Shown: positions 46,685 through 58,273 of the stretch, piece by piece
Numbering within the stretch: the stretch's first letter is position 1
Layout: every line of letters starts with the position of its first letter
Made by a program: the position numbers and the translations under genes
The notes under the pieces: generated by a model
What the model was told of the DNA's origin: nothing
The model's input: only the letters and a program-made list of their open reading frames with translations
The model's database searches: none
Assembly (NCBI GenBank): GCA_020543525.1
Contig: JAHYIO010000023.1
Location: forward strand, 620,001 to 684,000
Source: Coriolopsis trogii
Lineage: Eukaryota > Basidiomycota > Agaricomycetes > Polyporales > Polyporaceae
Direction of reading: 5' to 3'
Length of the DNA: 64,000 nt

Positions 46685-48645
46685 TCAGGCGGCCCGCCCC
46701 CGACCACCGCGAGCGGCGCTGTTGCGGTTCGGATGGGGGCCGGCGTTGATGGTGACCCTGACGGGCGCGAGCTCGTGCCACTCGCCGTGGGGCACGCGGG
46801 ACGGCTTCGTGCGGGCGGGGCTCTCGGGCATGCGCACGACGTCGCCGTTGTCGTCGTGCATGACCGAGTACTCCTGGATGGTGATGTTGACGGGCCCGCC
46901 GGAGCCGCGCGTGCCGCCGTGGCGGTAGCGGCTCGCGTGGTTGAGGGCGGCGGCGGCGCCGTCGGTGGTGGTGGTCGTCGTGCCGAAGATGCCGTCCGAG
47001 TCCCAGCCGTCGTGCACTTGTTTCTTGAGGTGGAGGGTGATCCGGGACATCATCGCTACTGTCATGCTGTGGGGCGGAGGAGGGAAGGCGGTCAGTCGGT
47101 CTCGGTCTCGGTCTCGGTGGGATGGGGATGGGGATACTAACAGATATTCAGTCCTGAGAGAGGGCGATGGAAGATGAGCGAGGGTTCATGTGCATATGTG
47201 TTGAGCGTGGACTCACTGTGCCGTTATGTTCTTCAGGCCGTCCGGCGCGAAGACGATCATGAGGGTCAAGATGAGGGTGATGGAGAAGATGACGCTGCGG
47301 TAGGAAGATGGAAAAATGAGCACGACTTGGGTGAGCACCGCACCCGCCAGGCAGCAGGGGACGTACCTGTAGTATAGCAAGCCCTCCTTGAGCAGGATGC
47401 GCATGATCCTCCCGACCGTGGCTTTCTTGAGGCCCGGATGTGTGCGATAGAGGGTGAGCACGAGCACGACGGTGTCGTACAAGAGGGGAAGCCAGGCCGA
47501 CGCGGAGGCGATAGCGCCCTTCCTGAATAATGGATTCGTTAAGTCTCGGGAAACCGGGGCGCAGACTTGATACAGGCGCAATACGTACACTTCCTTGGAG
47601 TCAAAGATCATCGTGCACGCTGCGAAGTTGTTTCAACACACGGATGACCTACCAGGTCAGCGTGTGTGCTCACCATGGATGCCGGTCGTATGGCGCACGG
47701 CTGCGCGGTTCCAAAGTCAGGGAGTCGTATCGGGAAGGAAGCGACCGGGGGGGCAGAAAGGACACTCACCGACGCCGTGAGTGAGCAACCAAGCGTTCGT
47801 CCCGAACTCGACGGCGAAGAGAAGCGTGCAGAGGACGGTCACGGACTTCTTCCTCTCGTACATCGCGTACACTCGCAGCAGCATCATGAGCGCCGTCACG
47901 TTGATGCCGATGACCGTCATGCTGCCCTCGTATCGGACGAAGCGGTTGCATCTACAGGAACGTGAGCGGCCTGCTTCCCCTCGCGCGTTGGGGTGCTTAC
48001 GTCTGATACCAATCACGTTAGCGTCACAGATGAGGAATCACGACGGACGACCGACTCACTGCTTCGTCGAAGACATCGGTGAAATAAGCTGCAGGGGTGT
48101 TGAGTTACCATGCGCAGGTAAGACGTAGGTGTAGCGCATACCGATCAAGTTGACGATGAACCCCAACGGAGTCAGATAACGGTTCTACATGAAGATTAGA
48201 CCCTGGAGTGGTAGCCGAGGTGCACGTCGACATACGATGAAGAAGAGCCAGATGACTAGAATCGTCAGATCAGTGGTTGCACGCGCGTTGAAATCATCCG
48301 GGGAGACGTACGCGGGCCCTTCTGCCTCTTCCAGATATACTCAATCTAATCCGCTTTTAACACAACGTCACGAAGAGGCGCGACAACTGCAGCTCACCTC
48401 ATCAGAGAGCGTGATGATATGGTCCCAGAGAAGCACCGTGAAGCTAGCGACGCCCACATACTGAGAGTTTGAATTCACAGTGAGCAATGATGCACGCCAG
48501 CCTCCGTCTCGCAATGGAACTCACGAATGTGACTGTCCTGTAAGGGACGAGCGCGGATCAGTGACGTAAACGCTGGGCAGCACAAGGGTCATACGCACAG
48601 CTCTTGCCTCTCCGTGATGATGGCTGCTATTTGGGTCGCGTCCAT
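46685..48645 (-). CDS. Seven-transmembrane protein, DUF6533 type (copy B)
   Basis: Paralogue of the protein at 39604-41474 in opposite orientation. Exon 1 (48599-48645) reads MDATQIAAIITERQE. A 13-nt microexon (48525-48537) adds TVTF, and the next exon reads YVGVASFTVLLWDHIITLSD. Downstream are CNRFVRYEGSMTVIGINVTA, LMMLLRVYAMYERKK, ASAWLPLLYDTVVLVLTLYR, VGRIMRILLKEGLLYYRY, FAPDGLKNITAQ and AMMSRITLHLKKQVHDG. The C-terminal tail is longer than in copy A, with a run of six Thr and a final ARGGRGRAA before the stop at 46685. Membrane topology as in copy A; ligand or function unknown. The tail coding region is markedly GC-rich. Confidence 0.8.
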
Positions 48646-50636
48646 GGCCGTCGCCCATCCAGTCCAGTAAGTCCAAGCGCGCTGGCAGGAGGGAGAGGAG
48701 AAGGAGGGGGAGGGGGACCGGTTGCCCGTAGGATCCTGCGCGGCAAGATGTACGGTGGAGCACAGCAGCAAGAAGGGACTGAGGGAAAGGGGCGCCGGAG
48801 CGGAAAGGGACGAGGGGGGAACGGGGCGACGTATATATGAGCACTTAGGGGTGCGCACGGCGCATAGAGACTGGTGCTATCATACGGGGCAACGGCGTCG
48901 CGCTGGCTGTGGAGGAAGAGCAGCTGCTTGGCTGCGATGGGCCTAGTGCGGGCAGCCCCTCCCGCCTACCATCGCGCCACCAGATCTTGCCAGCTGGGGT
49001 CGCATGATGTACGCGGGGCCGCATGACGCCCAAAACCCTGGCTCCGTGCAAGGTTCAGAGGACCTGGGACGAGTATATCACGCGTGAACGTCAGCTCTGG
49101 ACGCCACAAATGAACAAGTGCGGGCCATGGTTGTGGCCACGGCCACAGGCGGTAGACGGTGGACGATTGCGTTGGAAGGAGCGAGAGCGGTGCCAAGCCG
49201 ATCTGTCAGGGGACTCCTTGCTGGCTCTTCCTACTCCTGCGCGTGATAAATCTTGAGCTTCTCGAGCTACTGGGGTCAAACTGTTGCGCTGCGCTCGACG
49301 AGGTTCGATCAGGCCTTTCAGTTTGCAGACGACGAAATCGAACTCGAACTGGACAGCTGGCTGTTAGGGGGTGCTCACCTTTCTTAGAATCCCGAATTCT
49401 TTCCCCGCCGGCGGTGCGCAGCTCCTCCTCCGCCCCTAGACGCTGTAGACACGGTGCATCAGAACGCCCACTGCTGGGGCAAGCTCCGCCAATTAATCCC
49501 CCGATATCGAGGATGATGGATGAGCCCAAAAGTCCTCAGTCGTCCAAAGGAATGGTGGCAGTGCCCAAGTTCCTGATCGACCCAAACTGGTAAAGCGCCC
49601 GGACGTCAAAATCCAAGCTTGTAGCCCTCGACCATGCGTAGGCATACTACATACTTGCGAGTCGAAGGCGGATAGGTTTATATGCAGATACTCGCCGATA
49701 AGTCACATCCCACGACAGCTGCTTCGAGCGTGTGAGGTTAACGGGAGTGTTGAGTAAATAACTGACGTGGGCAAACGAGCGTGCCCAGTTCTCGGAAAGA
49801 TCGAAACTCGGTGGCTGGTCGGCCTTTTCTACATGACCTGGACCGGATCACTTTGCGGCCGGCGAGTGATCTGCTCGAATACGGTCGTCGAGGAACCTGA
49901 AGAATTCGGGACTCTCTTTCGACCTCAGGAGTTGCCATGGGCGTCGAATCTGGATCCGGCCAGGTCCTGTCGGGGGCTGTCAGCGGCCGGCCGCCGAGAT
50001 TCGAAGCTCGTGGTGGGCTTCATGTGTGGAGTGTATGATAGTATACAGTACTCAACGCCAGAGGACGTTGACTTCACGAGCACAGCATGCGCGTCTTCCT
50101 GCGCATGCGTCTGCCGAAGATGATAGGCGTTTAAGCTTTCTCGTCAACAAATCTCGCTCAGCGCGCACCGCTCTGTTGGGCAGGAGTTGCATTTTCTGTA
50201 CGGGTACCCTAGACAATTCCACTTGCTTTCCGATGGTGTTGCAACCTGCAGGTGGAAAGGAAAGGATCTGACCGGAGAGTCGAAGGCGCCGTTGCCGAGT
50301 CCCAGACGGAAAGGAGAAGGCGCCACATTGCACACTCACTGTGACCGAGAGACAACTGGAGAAGTGCTGGAGGCTTCGACAGCGTGATCGCACCCGAATA
50401 CATGCTTATTATGTACTAACAGAGTGGACAAATGAGCTGGGCCAGGGCGCGTTGGCGTGCGGAGGCACCGATCGAAGACAGCCAGCGTCGATACCGTAAA
50501 TCAGGTGCCAGTCTGTACCCACGGTTTCGACAAAACATAAGTACGGTACCGAGCAGAAACCGACTACAATATAGGAGAACCACACTCACATATATGTGTC
50601 CCGAATAGTGATGCCGTTTCTCGTTCACGCTCACGC
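48646..50636. other. Two-kilobase gene-poor region
   Basis: Between the start of the seven-TM copy B and the end of the HIT gene. Several open frames up to 144 codons exist (for example 49159-49593), but composition and lack of motifs argue against genes. No inverted-repeat element or RNA gene was recognised. Non-coding RNA cannot be excluded. Confidence 0.45.
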
Positions 50637-51515
50637 TCAAAGTCGTGCCCGGATGAGGTCGACGAGACGGTTCGCGTCCTCCTCCCCCAACTGATGTCGT
50701 GCCTCCAGCTCGCGATAGTGCATGTCCTTCTCAGCCAGGGGAATTATGACGCGGTCGTTGGCCTCGGGCAGGGGACGTTCTAGTCCGGGCGCGTCCGTTG
50801 CCGTCCCGATGCGTGCCGCGTCAGAGCCAGACCGGGGGGCGGGGACGATGTGGTAGTGCACCTGGAAAGCGGGCAAGGTGAGGACGAGTTCGTGCCATCG
50901 CACTAGGTATAACTGGACACCATCATATCCAGGTCCGGACCGAGGGCCAAGAACCGTGAGTGCGAACGGAGACGTACATGCGGGACTGCCTGTGCGTATT
51001 CTTGATTACAGACGACGTTCAGGGCCGTGTTCTGCAGCGCTGGGCTTCATGTCAGCATGCGAGAAGCGGTCGGCGGACGGGGCCGGGTGTGTCAGTACGT
51101 CGCTACACCGTACGTAACTCGAGAGGGCGGTTCATGTCATGAGTATCAGGGTGGGTACGAACCTGCAGCGATGGCGCGGGCGACCTTCGAGACGGCGATG
51201 CCGCACTGCGCGGCATATTCGTCTGGAAGTTCGGAGACGCGAGAAATGTGCAGCTTTGGGATGACCAGGGTATGGCCGGATCGAAGGGGCGCGATGTCTG
51301 CGGTGCGCGGGAGACGAGCGGGGTGAGTCAGCTAGTCTCACTGACTTGCGCGAAGGGGAAGGAGGACCTAAGATGGCGATCACCTTCTCGTCCTCGTAGA
51401 CCTTGAACGCGGGTGCCTCGCCTTGGACGATACGGCAGAAAGGACAGCGCGAGGTCCTCTTCCACGGCTCGGGAACAGCGCGAGTCTCATGCGCGCTGAG
51501 AATGGTCGAGGTCAT
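50637..51515 (-). CDS. HIT-domain protein (histidine-triad nucleotide hydrolase family)
   Basis: Small soluble protein of the histidine-triad family, which hydrolyses or transfers nucleotidyl groups. The start MTSTILSAHETRAVPEPWKR leads into CPFCRIVQGEAPAFKVYEDE then KVIAIL, the typical HIT N-terminus with a CxxC pair. Later exons give PLRSGHTLVIPKLHISRVSE and ELPDEYAAQCGIAVSKVARA. The triad itself reads VPHVHYHIVPAP (HxHxH). The C-terminal part ends EANRLVDLIRARL-like (DANRLVDLIRARL) and TGA. At least three introns. It is transcribed divergently from the methyltransferase-like gene across 405 bp. The catalytic histidines are present, so it should be active. Confidence 0.88.
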
Positions 51516-51920
51516 GCTTGGTGAGTTGGCGAAAATTTGGACACCGTCGTCCACTTGGCTTGTCGTTGGGGCACCGCGAGTCGACACACACCCGAGTCGG
51601 CCGCTTAGCCGCCTCGTTCCAGGAACGGAAGGTGCGCGCCTGCACACGGGGTTTCTGATTGGCTGCGGCACGTCGGCTCCCCGCCCAATGTCTTCTCGAG
51701 ACCGATGCGATCTGAGTCTGACCATCACGCAGCGTTGTGCTTTTATCCGTCCAGCCCTGCTCGCTCGCCTTTTCTCCCGATGCTCCAAGCATCCACCCCT
51801 CTGCTCTCCTCTTCTCCCCCCATCGTCCGCCGTCTCTTCGCTCGGCCGTGCGCATAAAAGTCCTCCACCGGCCCAACCCACTCCGCCAAGCTGTTTCGCG
51901 ACATCTTCGACAAGACTGGC
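51516..51920. promoter_or_regulatory. Bidirectional promoter region
   Basis: A 405-bp gap between the start codons of two divergently transcribed genes, so both promoters must lie here or overlap. It is rich in pyrimidine tracts on the plus strand just before 51921. No clear TATA box was identified. Confidence 0.45.
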
Positions 51921-53473
51921 ATGTCCAGGGGCAATCGCGATGCATCCTCCGGCAACCTCAAGAGCTCCATGAGGGACAACTACTCCGAGCACGGCGTGGA
52001 CGAGGTGCGCGCATACAGTCGCTCGCGCTTGTCATGTCTGATCCCGAACGCGACTCGCGCGACCAGTACTACAAGAAGGTCGGCGCGACATACCGCAACC
52101 CGCACTTTCCTGGCGTCAAGGCCTGCCTCTGCCTCTGGCTCAATAGGTGGTGGCGCATGAGGCAACCCCATATCGACGCCAAGAACTTCAAGGTCTTCGA
52201 CATGGCTTGCGGTATGTCGTACCCTTCTCGAGCTCCTCCTCGTCCGGCTCACCTTACCTAAAGGCAGGTAACCTCATCCAAGCCATCCATCCAGCCATGC
52301 TCTCCTGACTCTCCTCCAATTCTCCTCAGCGGCGAAGCTACGGTAGCCATCTTGGACTGGTGGAGACAAGGCCGGAACACGTACAACGCCCGACAGAGCA
52401 ACGGACAAGACCCCGACTCGGACACCGAAGCCGGTCGCCGGCTCACCGCCGCCAAAGCGCGTCTCCCCCCGCCGATCGCGCCAGACATGCCCGTCCCCTG
52501 CATCCTCGCCGCCGATCCTGTAAGTCCTCCTCCTCGACGCACAGCATCCGCCATCTCCCCCCCGCTGACCAGCGCACGCGCTCCGCCCCAGTACACGACG
52601 CAAGCGTTCCACACCCGCACCTCCCTCTACGCGCACCCGCTCACGTTCAAAGACATCGCCGAAGGCGCGCTCCCCGAGATCGCCTCCAAGCCCATCGGCG
52701 CGCCCAAACCGAACAACCCCACGGTCTCGTACTCGTCCCCGTCCTCGTCCTCGTCCTCGCCCGACAGCTCCCTCCGGGGCCACGCCTCGTCCAAGAGCCT
52801 GAGCGTGCTCAGCGGCTCGAGCGGCTCGAGCACGGCCGCGGATGCACAGGTGCTCGAGATGGTCGTCTGCTCGTTTGCGCTGCATCTCATCGAGAAGCCG
52901 TCGGAGCTGTTCGCGCTCTTGTGGGAACTGAGGTGCGTTTCTGCTCCTTCGACCCGCATCTGCTACCGGGTGGACGGGATGGATGGATGGATGGGCCGGA
53001 TGGAGGGTCCTGTGCATCCCATCCCCCATCCTGTCGTCAAGGGCGCATCGATGCAAGGGCGATATGCTGTCATCGAGCTAGAACAAGTGCGACGAGGTGA
53101 CTGACTGACGCCTCATCCGCCTCCCACAGCCTCAAGGCGCGTTGGCTCATCATCCTCGCACCACACAAACGCCCAGAGGTACGCCCCCCCCTCCCATGCC
53201 TTCCATCTTGACCTCTTGTGGATGCTCAACTGCGGTGGCACCCCGCACCATCCTTCCCAGATCAAGGACGGCTGGGGCTGGTGCAAGTGGGACGTCGACA
53301 CCTGGTCCGAATGCCGCCTCTCGGACCCGGTCGGCGAGCTCCTCGAGGAGAGGTACGTGAACGTGCCCCCTTCCGCGTCTCCCTCGCAACCCCTCACGCC
53401 CGACCCCCCCTCCCCTCGGTCACACGCACGCAGAGTCCACTGTCGCGTCTACCGCAGCCTGAACGTGTCGTGA
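51921..53473 (+). CDS. Methyltransferase-like protein (SAM-dependent, Rossmann-type)
   Basis: Conserved-looking fungal protein with features of a class I SAM-dependent methyltransferase. Exon 1 starts MSRGNRDASSGNLKSSMRDN. Exon 2 continues YYKKVGATYRNPHFPGV. The glycine-rich motif I is split by an intron: FKVFDMACG then SGEATVAILDWW. Next comes PVPCILAADPYTTQAF, an acidic motif consistent with the SAM pocket. It is followed by a Ser-rich insert and VLEMVVCSFALHLIEKPSEL then FALLWELS. The final exons read LKARWLIILAPHKRPEI, KDGWGWCKWDVDTWSE and VHCRVYRSLNVS with TGA. Substrate unknown. The motif-I and post-motif elements support the family; a catalytic motif specific for RNA, DNA or protein was not identified. 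Confidence 0.72.
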
Positions 53474-54344
53474 GCGCGTGGTGGCTTCTGCTCAGCGCTC
53501 GGGCTCGTTCTAGTACTACGGTCGTGCCCACTGGGTGACGGATTCAGGGACGGATAATCGGAAGATATACATACGTGACGGAAGGGTACCACTGGATGTC
53601 GGCGCGTTGTGAAGCTTTGAAGACGGATTCGTGCTTGTCTGTAATGTGTGGGATGCCGGTATGGACCACGTAATGTCCGTCTGCGTTACATGGCCGACCA
53701 CAAACACAAACTCCCGCAGCGGCTTTAGCTTGAGGCTTGAGCCGGGGTGACACCCTCACGTGGGCAGTCATCGCGCGATGTGTTCCCGCCTCCTCCGAGC
53801 AGGAGATATATTACAACGCCAGGTGGTACTACAGACACGGAGCGACAAGCAATAAGAGTCGGAGAAAAACGGCAAAGGGGGGGGATCGAGAATAACGGTA
53901 ACGGTGTCGGAGCACACAAGAAACGCACACAGCGTCGAGCGAGAGTGATGCCCCCCGCTGACTGCTCGGAGCGGGGGGAACGGGTGGTGCATGGATGGGT
54001 TAGGTACGCGAGTAAGACGTATATGTGGACAGAGAGATGGCGAGCGCAAAGAGACGGACGACCGCACTGGGCGCTGTGCACGTGAACGTAGCAAACACAA
54101 CAGGCATTGGAGCTAAGGGGGCCGACGACGACGGCGACGCGTCAGGCAACGGGGATAACAGGAAGGATAAATAAGCACCGGGACTCGCGCACTCACTCGC
54201 CGCCCGCCTTTTCTTCCACGGGTCGACGGGGCGATGGCGGGGGACACTCAAGCCCAAGCTCTAGAAGCAACAACGAGGGACGGGCCGCGGGGGAACGACG
54301 CGCGCGCACAACCCCCGCGCGCGGCGAGAGCGAGCCGACGCCGC
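53474..54344. other. Convergent intergenic region
   Basis: About 870 bp between the converging methyltransferase-like gene and the third seven-TM gene. No coding signal recognised. It probably carries both 3' UTRs. Confidence 0.5.
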
Positions 54345-56083
54345 TCAGTTCTTCTCCTTCTGGAACCCCTCAAAGTCGGTCTCGCTCTCCACCGTGACGC
54401 GGACGCCGTCGCCCGCGGCCTCGGGCGACTCGACAGGGAAGATGTCCCCCTTCTGGTCGCGCCCGCCCACCGAGCTCTTCCCGTCCCAGTCCGCGCCCTT
54501 GTCCGCGCCCTGCAGCGGCACCGCATACGTCGCCTCGCGGCCCGCGCCCAGCGACAGCACCGGGTTCGGCTGCGTCCCCTGCGGCCCGCCGACGCCGCCA
54601 ACCCGGCTCGCGGTGATGACGTGCGTCGTGTTGCCCGACCGGCTCGGGTGGCTGCCCGACGTGACCGCGAACGAGCCGCCGGACTGGAGCGAGCCGCGCA
54701 CGGCGAGGATGATGCGCATCGTCATCGACGCGGTCAGCACCGCGGCCATGCTCGTCACGATCGTCCGGACGGGATCCTCGGGCCCGGTGGGCGTGATGAT
54801 GAACCAGAAGAGCATGTTGACCATGTTCACGACCCAGATCGCGCCGTAGAGGTTGAGCCCGTCGCGGAGCATGAGCTTCCAGTACGAGAGCTGCTTCACC
54901 TTGAGAGAGCGCAGCGAGCGGTTAACTGCGAGCGCAAACTGTGTAATGGGGGGATGTCAGCGTTAGTTTGTTGGCGTCGTCGGCAGATGGGGGTGCAGTG
55001 CAGGTGTCAAAGAAGGAATGACGTACCGAGGCGGTGTAGAGCAGTGTCGCCGATAGCCAGTAGATTCCGACCCAGCTCGCCTTGGGTTCGGCAATGCATC
55101 CTTGGCCTTCGAGGAGGGGCGTGGCTGGGAGACGAGATGTCAGCACCGAGTGAACAAGGAACGTCCGAGCATGTGTGCCGAAGGTTTGATACGTATGATG
55201 AATCCAGTGAGATGGATGGCAGAGAACATGGATGGCCCGTATGCCACCGATGATATCAACACCGGCGTGAACACGAATGGAAGCCGGATAGCACGGGACG
55301 TCAAAGAGCACTGCCGGAGAAGCAGGATGCGTGGAGTCTTCCCAGATAGAACAGATACTCACATCGGTAGAAGCCGCAGCAAATGGCGGTCACGACGACC
55401 TGGAGACCTAGGAGGCCACCCATGGTGTAGAGCACATTGCGGTTCTTCTCGTAGATAGCGTGGATGCGGATAACGTGCACGATTGAGGCGGCGGCGAGGA
55501 GGATGGCGGTGCATATGGGCTCGAAGAGGAAGAAGCGGGAACATTGCTATGGGAGTGTGGATTAGCTCAAGCTTCGGAGGGACAGATGAATGCATCCGAG
55601 GGAGAACGGTGCCGGTCGTAGCGTTCCTTCTCGCGAGCGCTCTTCGATGGGGTCATCCACCGAGCCCATCGGCACGCCCCCGTCCCCCCTTGGAACCCCT
55701 CTCGCGGGGTTACATCGCGCTCGGGTACAAGACGAACAACTCACATCTTGCGACCACTTGGTATCAAAGAACGCGACGCCTGTGGACATGTGCGTGAGAG
55801 CCCGGAGGATTGAGATGAAGCGAGAGCGCTACGGACCGACAATAGTGAACTCGACGGGCATGAAGATGCGGAGGAAGTGGAAGAGGATCTTGAGAGGTGG
55901 CCATTCCTTGGTGCGGAAGAGACGCCATGTCCTGGGCGAAAGGACGAGGGTGTCCCAGGCGGCGACGGTGAGGGTGCAGACGAAGAAGTACTTCTGGGCG
56001 GAGAGGTGGGGAGGGAGGTTGAGGTAAGGGGGGAGGATGTCGGAGAGGTCGGGGGTCGCGGAGTCTGTCGAGTTGTCGGCCAT
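54345..56083 (-). CDS. Seven-transmembrane protein, DUF6533-like (copy C)
   Basis: Third receptor-like membrane protein in the window, more distant from copies A and B. The first exon reads MADNSTDSATPDLSDILPPY then LNLPPHLSAQKYFF. It continues AAWDTLVLSPRTWRLF and ILFHFLRIFMPVEFTIV. Later exons give CSRFFLFEPICTAILLAAAS, VHVIRIHAIYEKNRNVLY, ASWVGIYWLSATLLYTAS, LSYWKLMLRDGLNLYGAIW and VVNMVNMLFWFIIT. The layout (Cys before a helix, then Arg-x-x-AxYExxR) mirrors the A and B copies. The long polar tail contains Gly/Ser runs and ends DFEGFQKEKN with the stop at 54345. Function unknown. Assignment to the same broad family rests on topology and a few motifs. Confidence 0.72.
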
Positions 56084-58273
56084 GGTCGCGGTCTTCCTGA
56101 GAGGCGAGCGAGCGAGGAAGGGAGGGGAGGGGAGGAGGAGGAGGAGGAGGCGAAGGGGAGAAGAGATACGGCTGGGGCGCTGTGGGACGGACTCTCACTC
56201 TCCGCCAACTATACTCGTCCCGGGCGCCTACAGCCTGATCATCATCCGCCGCCCTCTGGCCAATCGCCGTCGCCCGCCCCCGCCCCCGCGTTCGCCACGA
56301 CGGCGACAAGCTGCTGCTCATCGTCCATCCATCCGTGCTCATCTCGTCCCTCCATCATCCCTCTCGTTCTCATGGCTGCATCTCATCGTCGCCGCCCCCG
56401 ACCTCAGCTCACGCCGATGTCTCCATGCCACAACAAAAGAAGTCTTGAGTGACAACCACCCGAACATCGACCAATCTTGTTTTGCAGCATCGCCCCGACG
56501 GGCTCAGTTCCTTCCTCACGGCCTTGTCCACTGTGCGTGTCTTGTTTGACGTCGTGCAGATCGCAATCCCCGCCCTCGACAGTCTTCTTCCATGCCCACG
56601 GCAGAGCTTCGTCTGTGATACTCCCGAGTTCGCACTCGCACCCCGACCTCAGCCCCGCTTCTTCTCCCCTTGTTATCTCCTGGATCCACTCGCGAAGCAG
56701 ATCCCGGCGGTACGCCCTCGCACGCCCCCTCAGGCGCATCCGCTAGTCCCTCTTTAGCTCCGGAGCACAGCGCCCGGCGCCCTCGCCTCAGCATCCCCGG
56801 TCCCGTCATTCCTGTGCCCGCATCATGCAGCTGGCTGTGCTGCCCAAGAGTAGCCTCGAGGTACAAGTTGACACTGGCACGGTGAGACCTCACCACCTGC
56901 CGCATCGGATGTGGCCGATTGAATCCATGGACGACGATACCGCGATGGATGTGGCAAGTATCACGTCCGGGCTGTCAATGTCACCGGCCATGGGCGGACG
57001 CGCGGAGGAGTGCCTGGACGCTGGCTTCATCCAGAGCTTTGAACAGCCATCTCTGACCACATCGTCGCTGGCCAAGCCTATGATACATTCGTATTCCGTA
57101 TTCCGCGTACAGACTACAGTCGGCGCCCCGTTCTCCCCACGACCTTCAGACTCCAGCTTCGGCGAGACCCACGAACCCCCAGGAGTCGTACATTACAGCC
57201 CGAGACGGCCGCTCGTACGCACGTCCCACGGGGCAGAAGGAGAGGGGACGGAGTCCCACCCCTTTCTCTGGACCTACCAACTCTCTGTTCTGGTCTTCGG
57301 GATCGTTCGTTCTGATCAAACAAGCTCCGAGGATAGTTCCGGAAACGCTAGCGACGCCGACTCGACTCGACCGATCGGACGAACGACATAGGGGCCGGGG
57401 GAAAGCCCCCAGCGGGACTTGCTTGGCATCTCGCGTTGTGCTCTCCCTGACCAAGCCAAGTTTATTGGGCCTCCCCGACGTCCTGTACCTGATCATAACG
57501 ATCCTAGTAGAATGCAATATAAAGTGCCGACTGTCTACGGCCCGGCGCACTCGATCTGGCTCGACGTCGAACATCTCTCACTGGTACGTTCGAACGTCCA
57601 CGCACACATTTCGATTCGGGTACCCACAGATCATGAGCCGCGATCTGCGCACGAGCGGCATTGTCGCAGGCGCGATCCGCGTTTCCGCTGGGATGCAACG
57701 ACGTTCACTCGGCGGAAATAAGCAAATAGCAAGCGCCATGGGTACATACGGAGACGATACGTATACAAGGAGTAACTTGGAGTGAATCATCCGAAGCGGT
57801 AAGCCTTGCATAGGCAAGTTGCATGTACGCTGTGTAACGTACATCGACCACCAGAACAACACGAAAGCGAGACGGTCTGGACTTGATAGGATAGGAAAAG
57901 GAGCATAGCAGTAGCACACGCGCAGCATGCGCACAGTATGGATACGAGAGGAAACGCTAGGTGGGACGCAGACTAGGATTCGAGGGTGAGTTGTATGATC
58001 TCAACGCGAGACGCGGCGATTGGAACCTCGGAGACGGATTTGATAATAGTACACATAGCATGGAAATGGGAGGAAATGCAACGACGGGGTTTACGGAGGG
58101 GAAGCGACTCGGAGTCGAATAGGTGAACACACGGCATGTGGAGCACGAGAGCCGACAATACATACAAATGCAAACCTGGAAATCCGTGAGGAAAAGAGGG
58201 GAAGGTCCAGGACGAGGTCGTCGTCGTGTGTGGATCGACCTTCCTGTGCTTCGGGACGAACTGCTTCATAGAT
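56084..58273. other. Gene-poor region between copy C and the DUF6535 gene
   Basis: About 2.2 kb. The only frame of note is on the plus strand at 56825-57391 (188 codons from MQLAVLPKSSLEVQVDTG). It is rich in Ser, Pro and Thr and ends SDADSTRPIGRTT, with no domain I know. It could be an exon of an unrecognised gene or chance. No inverted-repeat element was found. Confidence 0.45.

Noticed and set aside
47090..47135. GGTCTC and GGGGAT short tandem repeats
   Set aside because: A simple intronic microsatellite in seven-TM copy B; no further meaning seen.
51132..51992. 286-codon minus-strand frame spanning the HIT gene start
   Set aside because: It crosses the bidirectional promoter and only its middle part matches the HIT N-terminus; the ATG at 51515 fits the family better.
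52274..53056. 260-codon minus-strand frame
   Set aside because: Antisense of the methyltransferase-like gene; Arg/Gly-rich and without motifs, while the plus strand shows spliced exons with a SAM motif.
54234..55253. 339-codon plus-strand frame rich in Arg and Ala
   Set aside because: It is the antisense of the third seven-TM gene in a GC-rich stretch; the minus strand carries the coherent membrane protein.
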